A stretch of DNA of 64,000 nt from Zingiber officinale (Eukaryota; Streptophyta; Magnoliopsida; Zingiberales; Zingiberaceae), in NCBI RefSeq assembly GCF_018446385.1, contig NC_056000.1:53352722-53416721 (forward strand), written 5' to 3'. This document shows positions 36,801 to 48,790 of this stretch, piece by piece; within the stretch, counting starts at the first letter, position 1; each line of letters starts with the position of its first letter. The notes below the pieces were generated by a model. That model saw only the letters and a list, made by a program, of their open reading frames with translations, did not search any database and was not told where the DNA came from. Both the position numbers and the translations under genes were made by a program.

Positions 36801-37395
36801 ACGGAGAGCGAGAGGACCTTGATGGAACGAGTACGACAAGAGCTGAAGCATGAATTGAAACAGGTATATAGATGATGAGTGCATAATTTTCATCCACTTA
36901 ATCGTGTCGATCATAACCGTAACGTATACTTCTGAAGGGATACAAGGAGAAAATCGTAGACATCAGAGAAGAGATACTCCGAAAAAGAAGAGCTGGAAAA
37001 CTCCCCTGTGATACCACATCAACATTGAAGGGCTGGTGGCAGTCCCACTCCAAGTGGCCATACCCTACTGTAAGTTCATAGATCGCTTGAGAAGCATTGG
37101 AATCTTGACCGGAATATGGATTGTGTTCGTAGGAGGAAGACAAGGCACGGCTCGTGCAAGAAACAGGATTGCAATTAAAGCAGATAAACAACTGGTTCAT
37201 CAACCAAAGGAAAAGAAACTGGCACAGCAATCCTACTTCATCAAGTACATCAAAGAGCAAGAGAAAAAGGTACAAAAAGCAAGACAAAAACATCAAGTTT
37301 CTTCTTATCAATTAAAATCGAATTTAGTTTTCTGCTCTTATTTTGGGCCGAGCTTTCTTCTTATACACAACTGCGAAATAAAGCAATGCAGGTGA
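33883..37395 (+). CDS. KNAT3-like: Class II KNOX homeobox transcription factor (KNAT3/4/5-like)
   Basis: A nuclear TALE homeodomain regulator that normally pairs with BELL proteins. Exons: 33883-34473, 35395-35515, 36670-36863, 36938-37069, then from 37133; all joins are GT-AG and in frame. The start [13 protein letters not shown] matches the family, and ccATGGcg is a good context; upstream in-frame ATGs are in the CT tract. KNOX1 lies at residues 132-175 ([20 protein letters not shown]), KNOX2 from 198 ([20 protein letters not shown]), ELK at 295-316, and the homeodomain at about 317-377 with the PYP loop (343-345) and WFINQR. If the last exon reads on, TAA at 37313-37315 gives 406 residues. 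If GT at 37270 is spliced to AG at 37390-37391, TGA at 37393-37395 gives 392 residues ending SKRKR, which resembles other class II ends. One oddity: KLPC where KLPG is usual. Introns 3 and 4 are very short (74 and 63 bp). Confidence 0.95.
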
Positions 37396-37744
37396 TCAGA
37401 AGCAACTTTGACAGCAAATTGTTAGGATCCTCCACAATGAAAAGAAGATTAGTTTTTCAAAGCTCAATAAAACGATGCAGAACGACCAGGTTGAGAATCA
37501 AAATCTTTTATCTGAGCCACACTGCAGAAAACTGATAAGTAGTGCTGTAAGATTAGATTATAGACATTAGACTGAACGATCTTCTCGTAGTCTTCTTCTC
37601 CTTTTCTCAAGGAAGATGTGTATTTGATCAGGAAGAAACGAGTGTGATTAAATTGAGTAATACTTAATCTTCTCCTCGCACGTTGCACCATGTGCTCTGT
37701 TATCAAGTTTTTGGTCGAAAATGATCGGCTCACCTTGCTGTCCT

Positions 37745-38155
37745 TTCAAGTTGCGTGATTGAGTAGGGTTATCAAATTACCTCTCTCCCATCTCATCATT
37801 TTTTTCAATTCGTGGGATCGAGAAGAGGTTTCTTATTATACCTCTCTACCTTGTCGTCCTTCCAACTCTTGGGATTGAGAAGGGTTTTCTTATTACCTCT
37901 CCTAGACCTCGTTACTGGTCTTTTGAGTCACGGGATCAAGGTAGTTTTCTATTATCCTAGTCTCGACTTTGTTGGTCTTCCGATCGAGTTGCAAGATCAA
38001 GGTAGCCTTGCATAGTCTTCCGAGTTGAGTGATCGAGCTTGATCTTCTCTATTATTCTTTCCCTGATTTTGTTGATCTTCCAAGTTAAGGGATTGAGTGA
38101 GTCTTCTTTACATCGCTCTCCCAAACTCATGATCACGGGATCGAGCATCCTCTTA
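37745..38155. repeat. Degenerate minisatellite downstream of KNOX
   Basis: About seven loose copies of a 50-65 bp unit with 'ttattacctctc', 'ctttgttggtcttcc' and 'gagt...gggatcgag'. Not coding, although short open frames occur on both strands. The 37396-37744 stretch before it is probably KNOX 3' UTR and shows nothing else. Confidence 0.65.
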
Positions 38156-38470
38156 GTGATAGTAAATTACCTAACTGCTGAGGGATCGACTTGATAGTGT
38201 TCTCCCCTATTAGAGAATTAGATACAAAGATTTGATTGTGATTTGAATTTTGAAATTGTAAATATTATAATTATGATAATTTATATTTTAATGTAAATTT
38301 TTTAGTATAGCTTAGTTTTCAGATTTAAATATTTTTATTCTTTATATAGTTTTCCAATTCAATGGAAACAATACAAGAAATTTTTTTTATCAACTTGTTT
38401 ATCTTTCATGATTGATATCCTCAGTCTCTTCTTTCTAATAAAATCCTAATTTCTTCTCTCCCTTTTCCCC

Positions 38471-41165
38471 ATGACCATTGCTCAAACTCAAGTGACCTTC
38501 TACAATTCTGTCAACCCGACCTCCCCTCTCACCCTCATTAATATTTCTATCAAGATATTGTCGAACTTATCTCCACCAATTGTACCTCTTGGAAACTACA
38601 GATTGAAGCTATCCTTATTAGATATGATCTTTTCAAATTTCTTGATGGCTCTCACCCATGTCCACCACCCATTGCTCACGTGAACGATGTTGACACGCTA
38701 AATCCAAATTACCTTCCTTCGATCCGATAGGCCAATGTGGCCACTACTTCAGTCTCCGCCTCTCTTGCCTGACTTCTTGATAGTGGTACATCTCATCATG
38801 TTACCTCTGCCCTCAACAATCTATTGTTGCATTCTCCATATGACAGTCCTGATGACATTGTGATGGACGATGGTACTGGGTTACATATGAGTGAACATTC
38901 TCCATAAGAGCAGCTGGCCTCACCAACTTCTTCCTCTTCCCTCATTATGTTTTTCAGGGTCAAAACTTCACCTTAGTGACATCATCATTTAGAATATTCG
39001 TCTGGGTCTATTTTTAACATTTAGCTACCAACTTTAATTTAAATTTATCATTCAGTTTATCACATTCATTTCATTGTCACAATTATTATTGCAATAAAAG
39101 TCATAAATTATCATTTTCTCAATCTTCTATTATCTCTATTGCTCATCTGTAAATTATTTTTTCTGATGTCCGGACCTCCTCTATATATTCAGTTTTTCCA
39201 CACTTTAAAGCTCTTGTTGTGGCATTTCATGCCTCACATCACCACCTCACATTCCATAACACAATGGTTTCTTTGGGCATCATCGTCACATTATTGAAAT
39301 TGGTCTTGCTCTCCTATCCCATGCCTCTTTATCTCTTACTCCGGTCCTATGCCTTCTCCACTACAACTTATCTCATCAATTGCATGCCCACTGTAACTCT
39401 TCATATGATGTCTCCTTACCACAAATTGTTTGATTTTCCTCCCAATTACTCCAAACTTCGTACTTTTGAGTGTCTCTACTATTCTTAGTGCTGAGATTCA
39501 ATCAAAACCCCACATTGGAAAGATTTGGTAAAGATCATGAGTTTAAAAGGACGTAAGATATCTCTATTGGCATGAGACCTTTTGGGGAGAGCCCAAGAGC
39601 AAAGTCATGAGGACCTAGGTCTAAAGTGGATAATATCATGTCATTATGGAGATATGTGAACATCTTTTGGGCGCAACACCTAGCTTCATCCCTACTCTTC
39701 TCACAAACTTGATCCTCGTTATGCATCTTATTTTTTTCTTAGATATCATCAATGGTTCGCTTAGGCACAACACCTTCAGCTACCCCCTCTAGCACTCCAG
39801 CACAATCGACACCACCCACCCAACCTATACCTTCAATCCGACCACTACATATTATCAACCATTCTCATAACAACATCCATAAACCCATCACCAAGCTCAA
39901 CTAGCCCATGAAATTGAACCAACCTCTGTAACCCAGGCTCTCAAGGATCACAAATGGCGTTAGGCCATGTCGAATTTGATGCTCTTATTAGCAATGACAC
40001 TTGGGATCTGGCTTAGTCATTAGCTTAGAATATAGTTGGTTACAAATGGATTTATAACATTAAACGATTAGTTGATGGTTTTATTGACATGTATAAAGCT
40101 CAATTAGTAGTCAAGGGCTTTCATCAACGACCTAGTGTTGACTATCATGATACGTTCAACCTTGTTGTCAAACCAATTATAGTTCGTCTTGTTCTCTCTC
40201 TTGCTGTCAGCCATGGCTAGTACATCCGCCAACTTGATGTTAATAATGCCTTCCTTCAAAGTGCCATAACAGAGGACGTTTATATGATGCAACAATTATA
40301 TTTTCTTGATACATATTATCCTTAGCATGTTTACAAATTGATGAAGGATATCTATAGTTTCAAACAAGCTTCTTGTGCTTGGTATAATAAATTACATTGT
40401 TTTCTCATTACTTTTGGCTTCTTCAATAACACTGTAGATACTTCTCTCTTTATCATCAATTGTATAGTTTTCACATTATATCTTCTTGTATATGTTGACA
40501 ATATTATCATCACCAAAAAAGACACGAGCTATTCAACATTTCATTGATCGACTAAACAAGCGGTTCTCTCTTAAGGATCTTGGCGCCTTGACTAAATTTC
40601 TTGGTATCGAAGTATTCCCTCATCCATTGGGTTTGTTACTTTCTCAACATCGTTACATTGCTGACATTCTTGCTTGGACCAAGATGATAGATGCTCATCT
40701 AGTTTCCACACCAATACCTACTATGCCTACCCTTACACTTCATGATGGCACAACCCTCTCTGATCCGTCTGAGTATTGTATTATAATAGGTAGCCTTTAG
40801 TACTTATCTCTTACTTGTACTAACATTGCTTATGTGGTTAACAAGCTATCTCAGTTTATGTATTGTCCTACTAATGAGCATTGGAATGCAGTCATATGTG
40901 TTTTAAGATACCTATGCAACATTATTGATTAAGGCATTCTACTTCATCATCAATCATTTTTTTCTCTACATGTCTTTTTAGATGAAGATTAGGCTGGAAA
41001 CAAAGATGACTGTACTTCCACTAGCATGTATATTGTTTATCTTGGACGAAATCCTATTTCCTATAGTTCCAAGAAACAACACACTTTTGGTTGATCCTCT
41101 ACTGAAGTAGAATATCGCTCCGTTGCTGCCACGGCTGCCGAACTACGTTAGCTGTCTTCCCTTAC
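38471..41165 (+). pseudogene. Decayed Ty1/Copia gag-pol (Ale/Retrofit-like)
   Basis: Plus-strand frames carry, in order: a gag N-terminal block (GYDLFKF-like with GSHPCPPP near 38640-38680), the protease DSGTSHHVT (38780), an integrase C-terminal block (SYAFSTTTYLINCMPT, 39340-39420), the RT (GYKWIYNIKR 40040; QLDVNNAFLQ 40230; active-site YVDN at 40491-40502 instead of YVDD), and RNase H (DED.AGNKDDCTSTS near 40985; TEVEYRSVAA near 41105). Most of gag and the integrase core are deleted. There are many stops and a frameshift near 40510. It cannot be active. A possible 5' LTR lies somewhere in 38160-38470 but I could not delimit it. Confidence 0.85.
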
Positions 41166-41261
41166 GGTGAGCTTTGTTGGTGAAATCGATCTCTAGAGTT
41201 TTGATATTTGTTTGAAATATATTTAATAGAGTTTAGTCAGGTCAAGGTTGACCAGATGACT

Positions 41262-41510
41262 AGCAAGGGTTAGTCCTAACTGAAAGTTAGGCGAGGAAAG
41301 TTCTAACCGAAGGTTAGACATGACTAAGAAGTCTACCGAGAGTGGCTAGTCTTAACTGGAGGTTAGACAAGGAAAAGTTGTAACTGGAGATTAGGCAAGT
41401 GAGAAGTCCTAACTCGAGGTTAGGTATGTGAGAAGTTTATTGAGTAACTACTGCTAACTAGAGGTTAGGAAAAAAAAAAGTCCTAACTGGAGGTTAAACA
41501 GGTGATAAGT
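41262..41510. repeat. Short palindromic tandem units within the LTR
   Basis: Seven imperfect units around 'cctaactggaggttagg', each with CCTAAC facing GTTAGG, so each can form a small hairpin. Spacing varies from about 28 to 50 bp. Confidence 0.7.
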
Positions 41511-41812
41511 TTTAAAGGAGTGAAACACTGCTTTACTTTACTATTTTATATCTATTGTGCTAATTCAGTGTTGTAGAAAAGTCTTAGTGGATTAGGTTGA
41601 TCAGACATTAAGTAGGACCAAAGAAAGTCCAAACAGGTCTAGTGGACCAGATGTTTGGTGGGTAAGTTGAGGTCAACTCTTGGAGTGGAGTGGTGAGATC
41701 GTGCCTCAATTGAGACAAATCTTAGGCACTGTTCCAACTAAACAAATCAACGAAGGTTTCTAAGTTGAGATCAAGACAATATTAACTGTCATATTCATGC
41801 ATCTATAATATT

Positions 41813-43378
41813 TGTTAGGACCAATATGATCCAGAGGAGGGGGAGTGATCAACTTCATTTGCTTATTGATGATGATTTGTAGCGGATAATCGAAGTGAAG
41901 ACTCTACAATGCTAACACCCTTGATTTGACTTGGTATCTACTTTCTTGAGGTGACTAATCCAAGGGTCAACTCTCTTCACGATCTCATCCACTATGAAAT
42001 CACTCATTCTCGGAAACAATCCCGAGGCAGAGAAGCCTTGTACACTTGTTCTCACAAGAACACACAAATACAACAAGAAATGAAAGCAAATACAATGAAT
42101 ATATAATGTTACTTGAATCTTTTTTTTTCCACTTTTTTGTTGCTTAGAATTGTCTCTTGTAGACTCGGAAATGCAGCAGCACTTCACCTTGAGTCTTCCA
42201 AGAATTGACGGAGAGTGCAGAGAGAAGAGCTACCATTTGAATTTTCACAAATGCCTTTATACGTCGCGATCTAGGGTTCCTAATCCATTGACCTTACCCT
42301 AAATCGATTGCCACATCAGATCTGAGCACATCTAGTTGTGCAAACCTCACAATGACTCTTTTTTTCTTTCTCCCAATCAATCATCTGATCAATTACACGC
42401 TTCTAGATTGATCACCAAATCGATCTCGATCGTCTTTGTGCTCTCACAAGGAAGCTACCGTGCTTCGCAAAAAACTCCTCTTGATCGATCAGACAATTGA
42501 TCAAGAAGCTCCCGTCTGTCACGATTTTCTCCTCCCAATCTGATCGATTGAGAACCCTTCTGTTTGCTTGCGACAATCTCCCAATCGATCACCTGGGTTC
42601 CGGCTAAATCGATTACTCGATCGATTCATCACCTCTCTTTGCGATAGCACTCCCAATCGATCCATTGATTGATTGATACTTATGCCAATCAATTACCCAA
42701 TCTATTGCTCTAACCCTAACTCACTCAATTTGAGTCTAGGGTTCTTTTGCCTAACCTCCGATCAATTGTGACCTGTTGAGACTTCTCCACAAAGTATTCG
42801 GCAAATCCTTTGGCCCACTTGAAATTTTCTCCTTGTGTCAAGTGTCCGGTCCTTCATGACCCACTTGGAATTTCAAACATTAGGTGTCCGGTCAACCTTT
42901 GATCCACCTGGATTTTCTAATATTTGGCTTTACTCATCAGGACTTTTTTCATCTGGCTTCACTTACCAGGGTTTCCTCACTATCTAGCTTCACTCACTAG
43001 GGCTTTCCAATTGATTGATTTCATTCACCAGAACTTTCTATCTGCTTAGCTTCATTCATTAGGACTTTCTAACTGTCTGACTTCACTCACCAGGACTTTT
43101 CTCACTGCTCAACTTCATCCACCGGTACTTTTCACACCAAGTGTCTTGTCAATATTGACCCATTTAATTTTTTTCTTCTGCCAACCACCCCATTGGTCTT
43201 GCCCTTGTCAACGTGCATCCCCCCTTGACCTTTCTCATATATTGTCCAACAACATATTATCCAAACATGTTGTCCACAACATATTGTCTAAACATCAAAA
43301 CTTAAGCTCGACCCACTCGAGTTTAGTCAAACTGGTTAACCTTAATCCGGGGACTATTGCACCAATAATCTACCAACA
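41813..43378 (-). mobile_element. Solo LTR with perfect ATATT target duplication
   Basis: 1566 bp from TGTTAGGACC to CTACCAACA, flanked by ATATT at 41808-41812 and 43379-43383. Its block order is collinear with the LTR at 2222-3893 on the same strand: 'ggtgactaatcc', an ATCGATT palindrome cluster (42300-42720), the 35-bp 'cttcactcaccaggactt' run (42900-43130), and the 'ttgcaccaata' end. The internal region is gone, as after recombination between two LTRs. It sits inside another LTR. Confidence 0.85.
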
Positions 43379-44140
43379 ATATTGTCTAACTCTATTTTAT
43401 AGGATTACTATTACTATTATTTCTACCTATGCTAACTTTGTGTCGTAAATAAACAACGTCTCGAGTTGACCAAGGGTTCAGTCAACTAAACATAGGGATC
43501 ACTTCACTGATCCGACTAACATGGCAGAGATCAGATCAAAGCTTGGCTAATATGGTAAATAGTAGGTTTCGTCAATGGATCAAGGTGATCAGTCGACTGA
43601 ACCATAAAAGGAAATGACAGACGATCAGATCGAATTGCACAGAAAAGGAATACTTAGGCTTCCATCAATGGATAAGCTAGATCAGTCCATTGAACAATGA
43701 GATTAATGGGATCGGACAGATTGGATCATCGCAAACAAAAAAGGGCACGAAGATTAGTCAACTGAAAGGAGGTTTCGTCGATGGAATATGGTTTCAGTCG
43801 ACCGAACAACGCCAATAAAAGGTCTAGAGTTCCAACAGACCTTCTCTGTTCGTAATCAATTCTATCTGTTATTTTGTTCGTCTCCACTACTACAACTTGT
43901 GCAAGCTACAACTACTACGACGCCATGAGACTTTCGACAATCTACGCTTCACTCATATAATTGTTGTAGGTATACTTTATTGTACTTTCATAGTTTGTTA
44001 CTATATATTTCATACTTATACAAATCTGTTTCTTCTCTGAGAGTTTTTGGAGAGAAGAATTATATTATATTAACTATCAAAAGCGATTAAGGATTATAGG
44101 CCTTGGAGTAGTAGTCGCTGGATTGAGAATTAAGTAAAAT

Positions 44141-45493
44141 CGAAATATATTTTTCGGACACATAGGTGATAAAAAAATCATTGAAAAAATATATTAACTA
44201 GAAAAATATTTGAGGACATTTATATAATTAGTACAAATGTATGAACACACAGAAATTGATTTCATCCAATTCCGACCTCTCTAGGTCTATCAACCGGCTT
44301 CGAACATATAGAATCAAAGTTTGCAATGAATTTAGAATTCGTTACAAATCTGCAATGAATTTTTAGATTTGTTGCAGATTTGAAACGAATTTCTAGATTT
44401 GTTGCAAACATTTGCAATGAATATTTCAATTCATTGCAAATTTGCAACGAATTCTGAAATTCATTGCAAACCTTGGTAATGAAAAAAAAACTCTGAGGCC
44501 GGTTAATGGACCTAGGGAGCTCAGAATGAGATGAAATAAGTTCCTATATGTTTGCCTCATTCTCATGATTATGTAAATGTCCTCAAATAAATTTTCGGAC
44601 TGAATACATATATTTTTCATAGCTAAGTTAAATAGATGTTTTTTAAATGAAGTTGAACGTAATAGAGTTAGAAAGGAAATTGAATTTGTTGAACTTGTTA
44701 GAGTTACAAATTAATGCAAATAGCTTAGAATGGAACAAAATTAGTTTTTATATGTTTGTATAGTTCTCCTAATTATATGCATATCTTCATAAATCAATTT
44801 GACTTAATATATTTGGAATTGTGAATTTTTAAACCCGAAATATATTTTTCGGACACATAGGTGATCAAAAAATCATTGAAAAAATATATTAACTAAAAAA
44901 AATATTTGAGAATATTTATATAATCAAGACAAATGTACGAACACATAGAAACTGACTACATCTAATTCTGACCTCCCTAGGTCTATCAACCAGCTTTGGA
45001 TATATAGAATCAAAGTTTGCAACTAATTTAGAATTTGTTGCAGATTTGCAATGAATTTATGGATTCATTGCAAACATTTGCAACGAATATTTGAATTCGT
45101 TGCAAATTTGCAATGAATTCTGAAATTTGTTGCAAACCTTGGTAATGAAAAAAAAACTCCGAGGTCGGTTAATGGACGTAGGGAGCTTGGAATGAGATGA
45201 AACAAGTTCCTATGTGTTCGTCTCATTCCGATGATTATTTAAATATCCTCAAATATTTTTTTGATTGAATACACATATTTTTCATAGTTAAGTCAAATAG
45301 ATATATTTTAACTGAAGTTGAACGTAATAGAGTTAGAGAGGAAATTGAATTTGTTGAACTTGTTAGAGTTACAAATTAATACAAAGAGCTCAGAATGGAA
45401 CAAAATTAGTTCTATGTGTCCATATGGTTCACCTGATTATATGCATGTCTTCAAAAATCAATTTGACTCTATAGATTTGTGAATTTTTAAACC
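44141..45493. repeat. Two-copy direct repeat of about 695 and 658 bp
   Basis: The block starting 'cgaaatatatttttcggaca' at 44141 restarts at 44836 with the same order throughout. A third start ('cccgaaagg') breaks off at 45494. Each copy contains a cluster of 'ttgcaa(c/t)gaatt' motifs in both orientations, the same motif as in the CACTA right end (47340-47712), so these are probably duplicated subterminal regions of that element. Confidence 0.8.
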
Positions 45494-45784
45494 CGAAAGG
45501 ACCTTCACATGGCCAGTCACCGGTAGGACCTTCACATTCACCTTCCCCACTCCATTCGCCGGTAGGACCTTCCCATTCACCTTCTCCACATTAGTCGTTG
45601 ATACCCGCCAGACACTCATCTGCTGAGATTATTGACACTCGACCGTATATAATTTTTTGGGAGACTCGTAAGTATTAAAAATATTATAATTTTTCAATCT
45701 TCTTAATTATTTAACGTTGTTTATTTGTAACTTTATGATAGGTTCTAAAATTCTGTAAGTGTTATTTGTGAGATTAATCAAATT

Positions 45785-46950
45785 ATGAATAACTATTGGA
45801 GAGGGGACTCCATGTCATATTCAAGCACTCCAGGACCCACAAAAGAACTCTGGTGGCCCGAGTTTAAGGTATAACCGATTAATTTTATATTTGATACAAT
45901 TAAGTAAATATATAATCAATTAGTTTTTTTTTTCATTTTTAGCGGCAATTCACTTGGGATCCTTATCAAGAGATGGAAATTAGAAGATTTTTTTTTTTAA
46001 AAAAATGATGATCACATTCAGCGTGTATTGAATCATGCCAAGAATAGTGGAAAAACCCATCTTCATCACATCAGATAATTGGAATAAGATCTCCAATTAT
46101 TGGCAAACCGATGAGAGCAAAAAAAGGAGTCACCAGAATAAAATGAATCAAGCATATAATTCTGAAGAGTCATCTGCAACATATGCCAGAGGATCTATAA
46201 ATATCGAGGAACATTCATGCAGATTAATAATTTTTTAACTCTACATCTAGTTTTTTAATCTATTTCAAACTGTTACATTATTTCTAACTATATTATTTTT
46301 AGTCCAAGGAATTGGGAAAAGAGTCAGATTTTATAGATACTTTCATTCAGACTTTTCAAAAAAAAACAAGATAAAACTTGGAGCGCAAACAGAGCTAGAA
46401 CCATTAAGGTTTGAGTTAATCTTTAATCTTAATTTATAACTTAGATTTTTTTTTTAAAATTTTGTACTTGCTATAATTAAAATTTTAATTTTTCATAGGA
46501 GAGATATGATCAACTATCGCTATTACAGAGAAGTTCAGGTGATGGCGATGACAATGCCCTATTTGAGTCGTCTATTACTAATAATTTGGAGTTATGGCTA
46601 GAGGTGCCTGGGGAAGTTACAGGGGGAAGAATATTAGGTATGAGTTCTATGAGCAGAACCCATTATGTTCCTCATAAATCTTTTTCTTCTTCTACCCCAC
46701 CAGCAATAATGGCACAAATCCATGACTTAACTAAAGAAGTTAGTAATTTAAAAGGCATAATACATGAAAGGGATCAGCAAATTAAAGAAATACAACAATA
46801 AAAATTACAAAGAGATCGGAATATAATAGCAATGCGGCGACAATAAGAATTTCTTATGTGACAATTTCAGCAATTTAGCTCTGGTCCAAGTTATATTCCT
46901 CCTAGTACTGGTGATGATGCTACCGAGGACGACAACGACGATATTACATG
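45785..46950 (+). pseudogene. En/Spm (CACTA) Ptta-type plant transposase remnant
   Basis: This family (PF03004-like) accompanies CACTA transposons. Exon 1, 45785-45868, encodes 28 residues ending ELWWPEFK before a GT donor. Exon 2 starts at 45943 after AG with RQFTWDPYQEMEIRRFF, then loses frame at a T/A homopolymer (about 45990). A further frame from 46035 gives KPIFITSDNWNKISNYWQ and, near 46190, SINIEEHSCRL, the conserved core. A third part (46308-46950) has ELGKESDFIDTFIQTF, a coiled-coil tail (LTKEVSNLKGIIHERDQQI) and an acidic end. Stops and frameshifts show decay. No TNP2-type transposase is seen. Confidence 0.75.
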
Positions 46951-47337
46951 AATGTTTGTAATTAGTATTTTTTTATTTTATTGAGATTAAAAAACCTTGA
47001 TTTTTATATTTTTGATTAGCACTGTTATTTTATTTCAAACATGGTTAGTGAGGCTAAGATTGGAAATCCATGTAAAAATAAGTAAGTTTATTTTTGTGTT
47101 AGTTTATAGGATTTCCATTTTGTTAAAAATGATACTTTTTATTTGTTTATTTTCTGATGCAGATTGCATAAGAAGATTGGAATGAGAATGATCTCTTGAG
47201 TACCAGATTATCTTTTATTTTAACTTTTCCTGTTTTTGAGATATTTTGGTATGAGATTGTTGGATATTATGTTTGTTATAACTTGGTTGTATTTATTTTT
47301 GTTGTTGTATTGTTGACTATTCTAACTTGGTTAGTTG

Positions 47338-47712
47338 TCAAATCTGCAACGAATTCAGATTCATTGCAAATCTGCAACAAAGTCAGATTTTTTTTAGATT
47401 TGTAATGAAATTATGAATTCGTTGCAATTTGCAACAAATATAAAAATTCGTTGCAAATTATGACGATTTTTGATATTCGTTGCAAAAAATAGATTTTTAG
47501 TTGAAGAAAGGTTTGTGATGAAAACTTTTTTTCGTCTCAAAATCAGCGACAAATTTTGCAACAAATTTTTAGTTTTTTTTGCAAAATTTATGGATGACTA
47601 ATTTGCGACGAAAATTTTTTCGTCGCAAATTTCGTTGCAAATACATTTTGCAACGATTTTTTTTTGAAATTCATTGCTAAATTCGTTCATAAATTACTAA
47701 GTTTTTGTAGTG
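47338..47712 (+). mobile_element. CACTA element right end with subterminal repeats
   Basis: Ends in AAGTTTTTGTAGTG at 47712, the inverse of a CACTACAAAAACTT terminus. The preceding 370 bp hold many 'ttcgttgcaaa' and 'ttgcgacgaaa' motifs in both orientations, as in CACTA subterminal regions. The element probably starts left of or near 44141, but no convincing left CACTA end remains. Confidence 0.7.
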
Positions 47713-48470
47713 TCATATTAAAATTATCATGGGGTACTAACAATATCTTAATCTCTTTTCTTTAAATTTCAACCTTCTTCAACTATCTGGAGCTTTGATC
47801 ATTTGGGTTGCATAGGCTTGTATTGCATCATTGAAAATAGTCACACCCTCTGTAACATTTTGCCATGGTTTTTTAGAGTTCTTGTACAACGAGTGAGAAT
47901 CTCAAAGATTCTCGTAAAGCATTTTGTTTGCCTTTGGGCATTCTCTTGTTGGGCTTTGGGCTAACTTTACATCAACTTCTTGTCTTCCTTTCTTGATTCC
48001 ATGCCTTGATATAGGTTTGCATGGGTCAAGTTGGAGGCTTTAGCTTAGTTTGAAGTGGGGGTACAAGTCATAGAACACCCACTTTCTCTTTTCTCTCTAG
48101 TAATTCTACTAATGCACATCCAAAGTTCTAGGAAGCTATACTACACGAAGGCTCTAGGAAAAAAAAGTGTACGTCATTCAATATCCTATCACTCGTGGCT
48201 TAGTTCTACTACTATATGGACTACAGCTATAAGTTGACTTGATCCTTATCAACTTTTGATTGGTTAGGTTTGAAATCACCCAAATTATGGATTCTATTAG
48301 GTGTTAAATTGTAAGTCTAATTGATTGCATGGGTATGTAGATAGATGATGAGGCGAATATAGGTGGCTCCCACATAGGATTAGAAAGTCAATCTTCCGAT
48401 TAATGTGACAGTCAAAATCTAAGGTAGGTCAACCTGAGCGAATTACCAATTGGGACATCAAAAATTACCA
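47713..48470. other. No gene recognised
   Basis: AT-rich sequence with no domain, terminus or repeat that I recognise. The short frame at 48055-48237 has no support. Confidence 0.4.
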
Positions 48471-48790
48471 TCCAATTAGATAGCCCCGATCCCATGGGTC
48501 ATATTTCCTCCGTACTTCACTTTGCTAGCTCAGAGGCTACCATTCAATTGGACAACCCAGATCCCATGGGTCATGTTTCTTCTGTACTTCACTCTACTAG
48601 CTCAGAGACTATCATTTGATCATACAACCCTAATCCCACGGGCCATGGATACTCTTTCCGTACTTCACTTTGCTACTCAGAAACTACTATCCGATTGGAC
48701 AACCCCGATCTCACGGGCCATGACCCATGACCCTTTCATACTTTACTCTATTAGCTCAGAGACTACCATTCGATCGGATCCTCTCGACTC
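48471..48790. repeat. Four to five copies of a roughly 70-bp minisatellite
   Basis: Units contain 'ccgatcccatgggtcat', 'gtacttcactttgctagctc' and 'agagactaccat'. Spacing varies slightly and the last unit is truncated near 48790. No coding. The 48791-49517 stretch after it contains PLATZ 3' flank and nothing else that I recognise. Confidence 0.75.

Larger units (their letters stand above)
41175..44137 (+). mobile_element. Sirevirus-like LTR split by a later solo LTR
   Basis: The left part (41175-41812) starts TGTTGGTGAAATCG and contains repeated 'cctaactggaggttagg' units. After the inserted solo LTR it resumes at 43384 ('gtctaactctattttatagg') with 'gtcagtcgact'-like palindromes. It ends in a 'caaaagcgattaagg' block near 44090, typical of the 3' end of these LTRs. 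The junction reads continuously once the insert and one ATATT are removed. The exact right end is uncertain. Confidence 0.6.

Noticed and set aside
43885-43898. Possible CACTA left terminus (cactactacaactt, 12 of 14 to the right end)
   Set aside because: LTR-like sequence runs through it without a break, and the flanking bases do not duplicate the TCA found at the right end.
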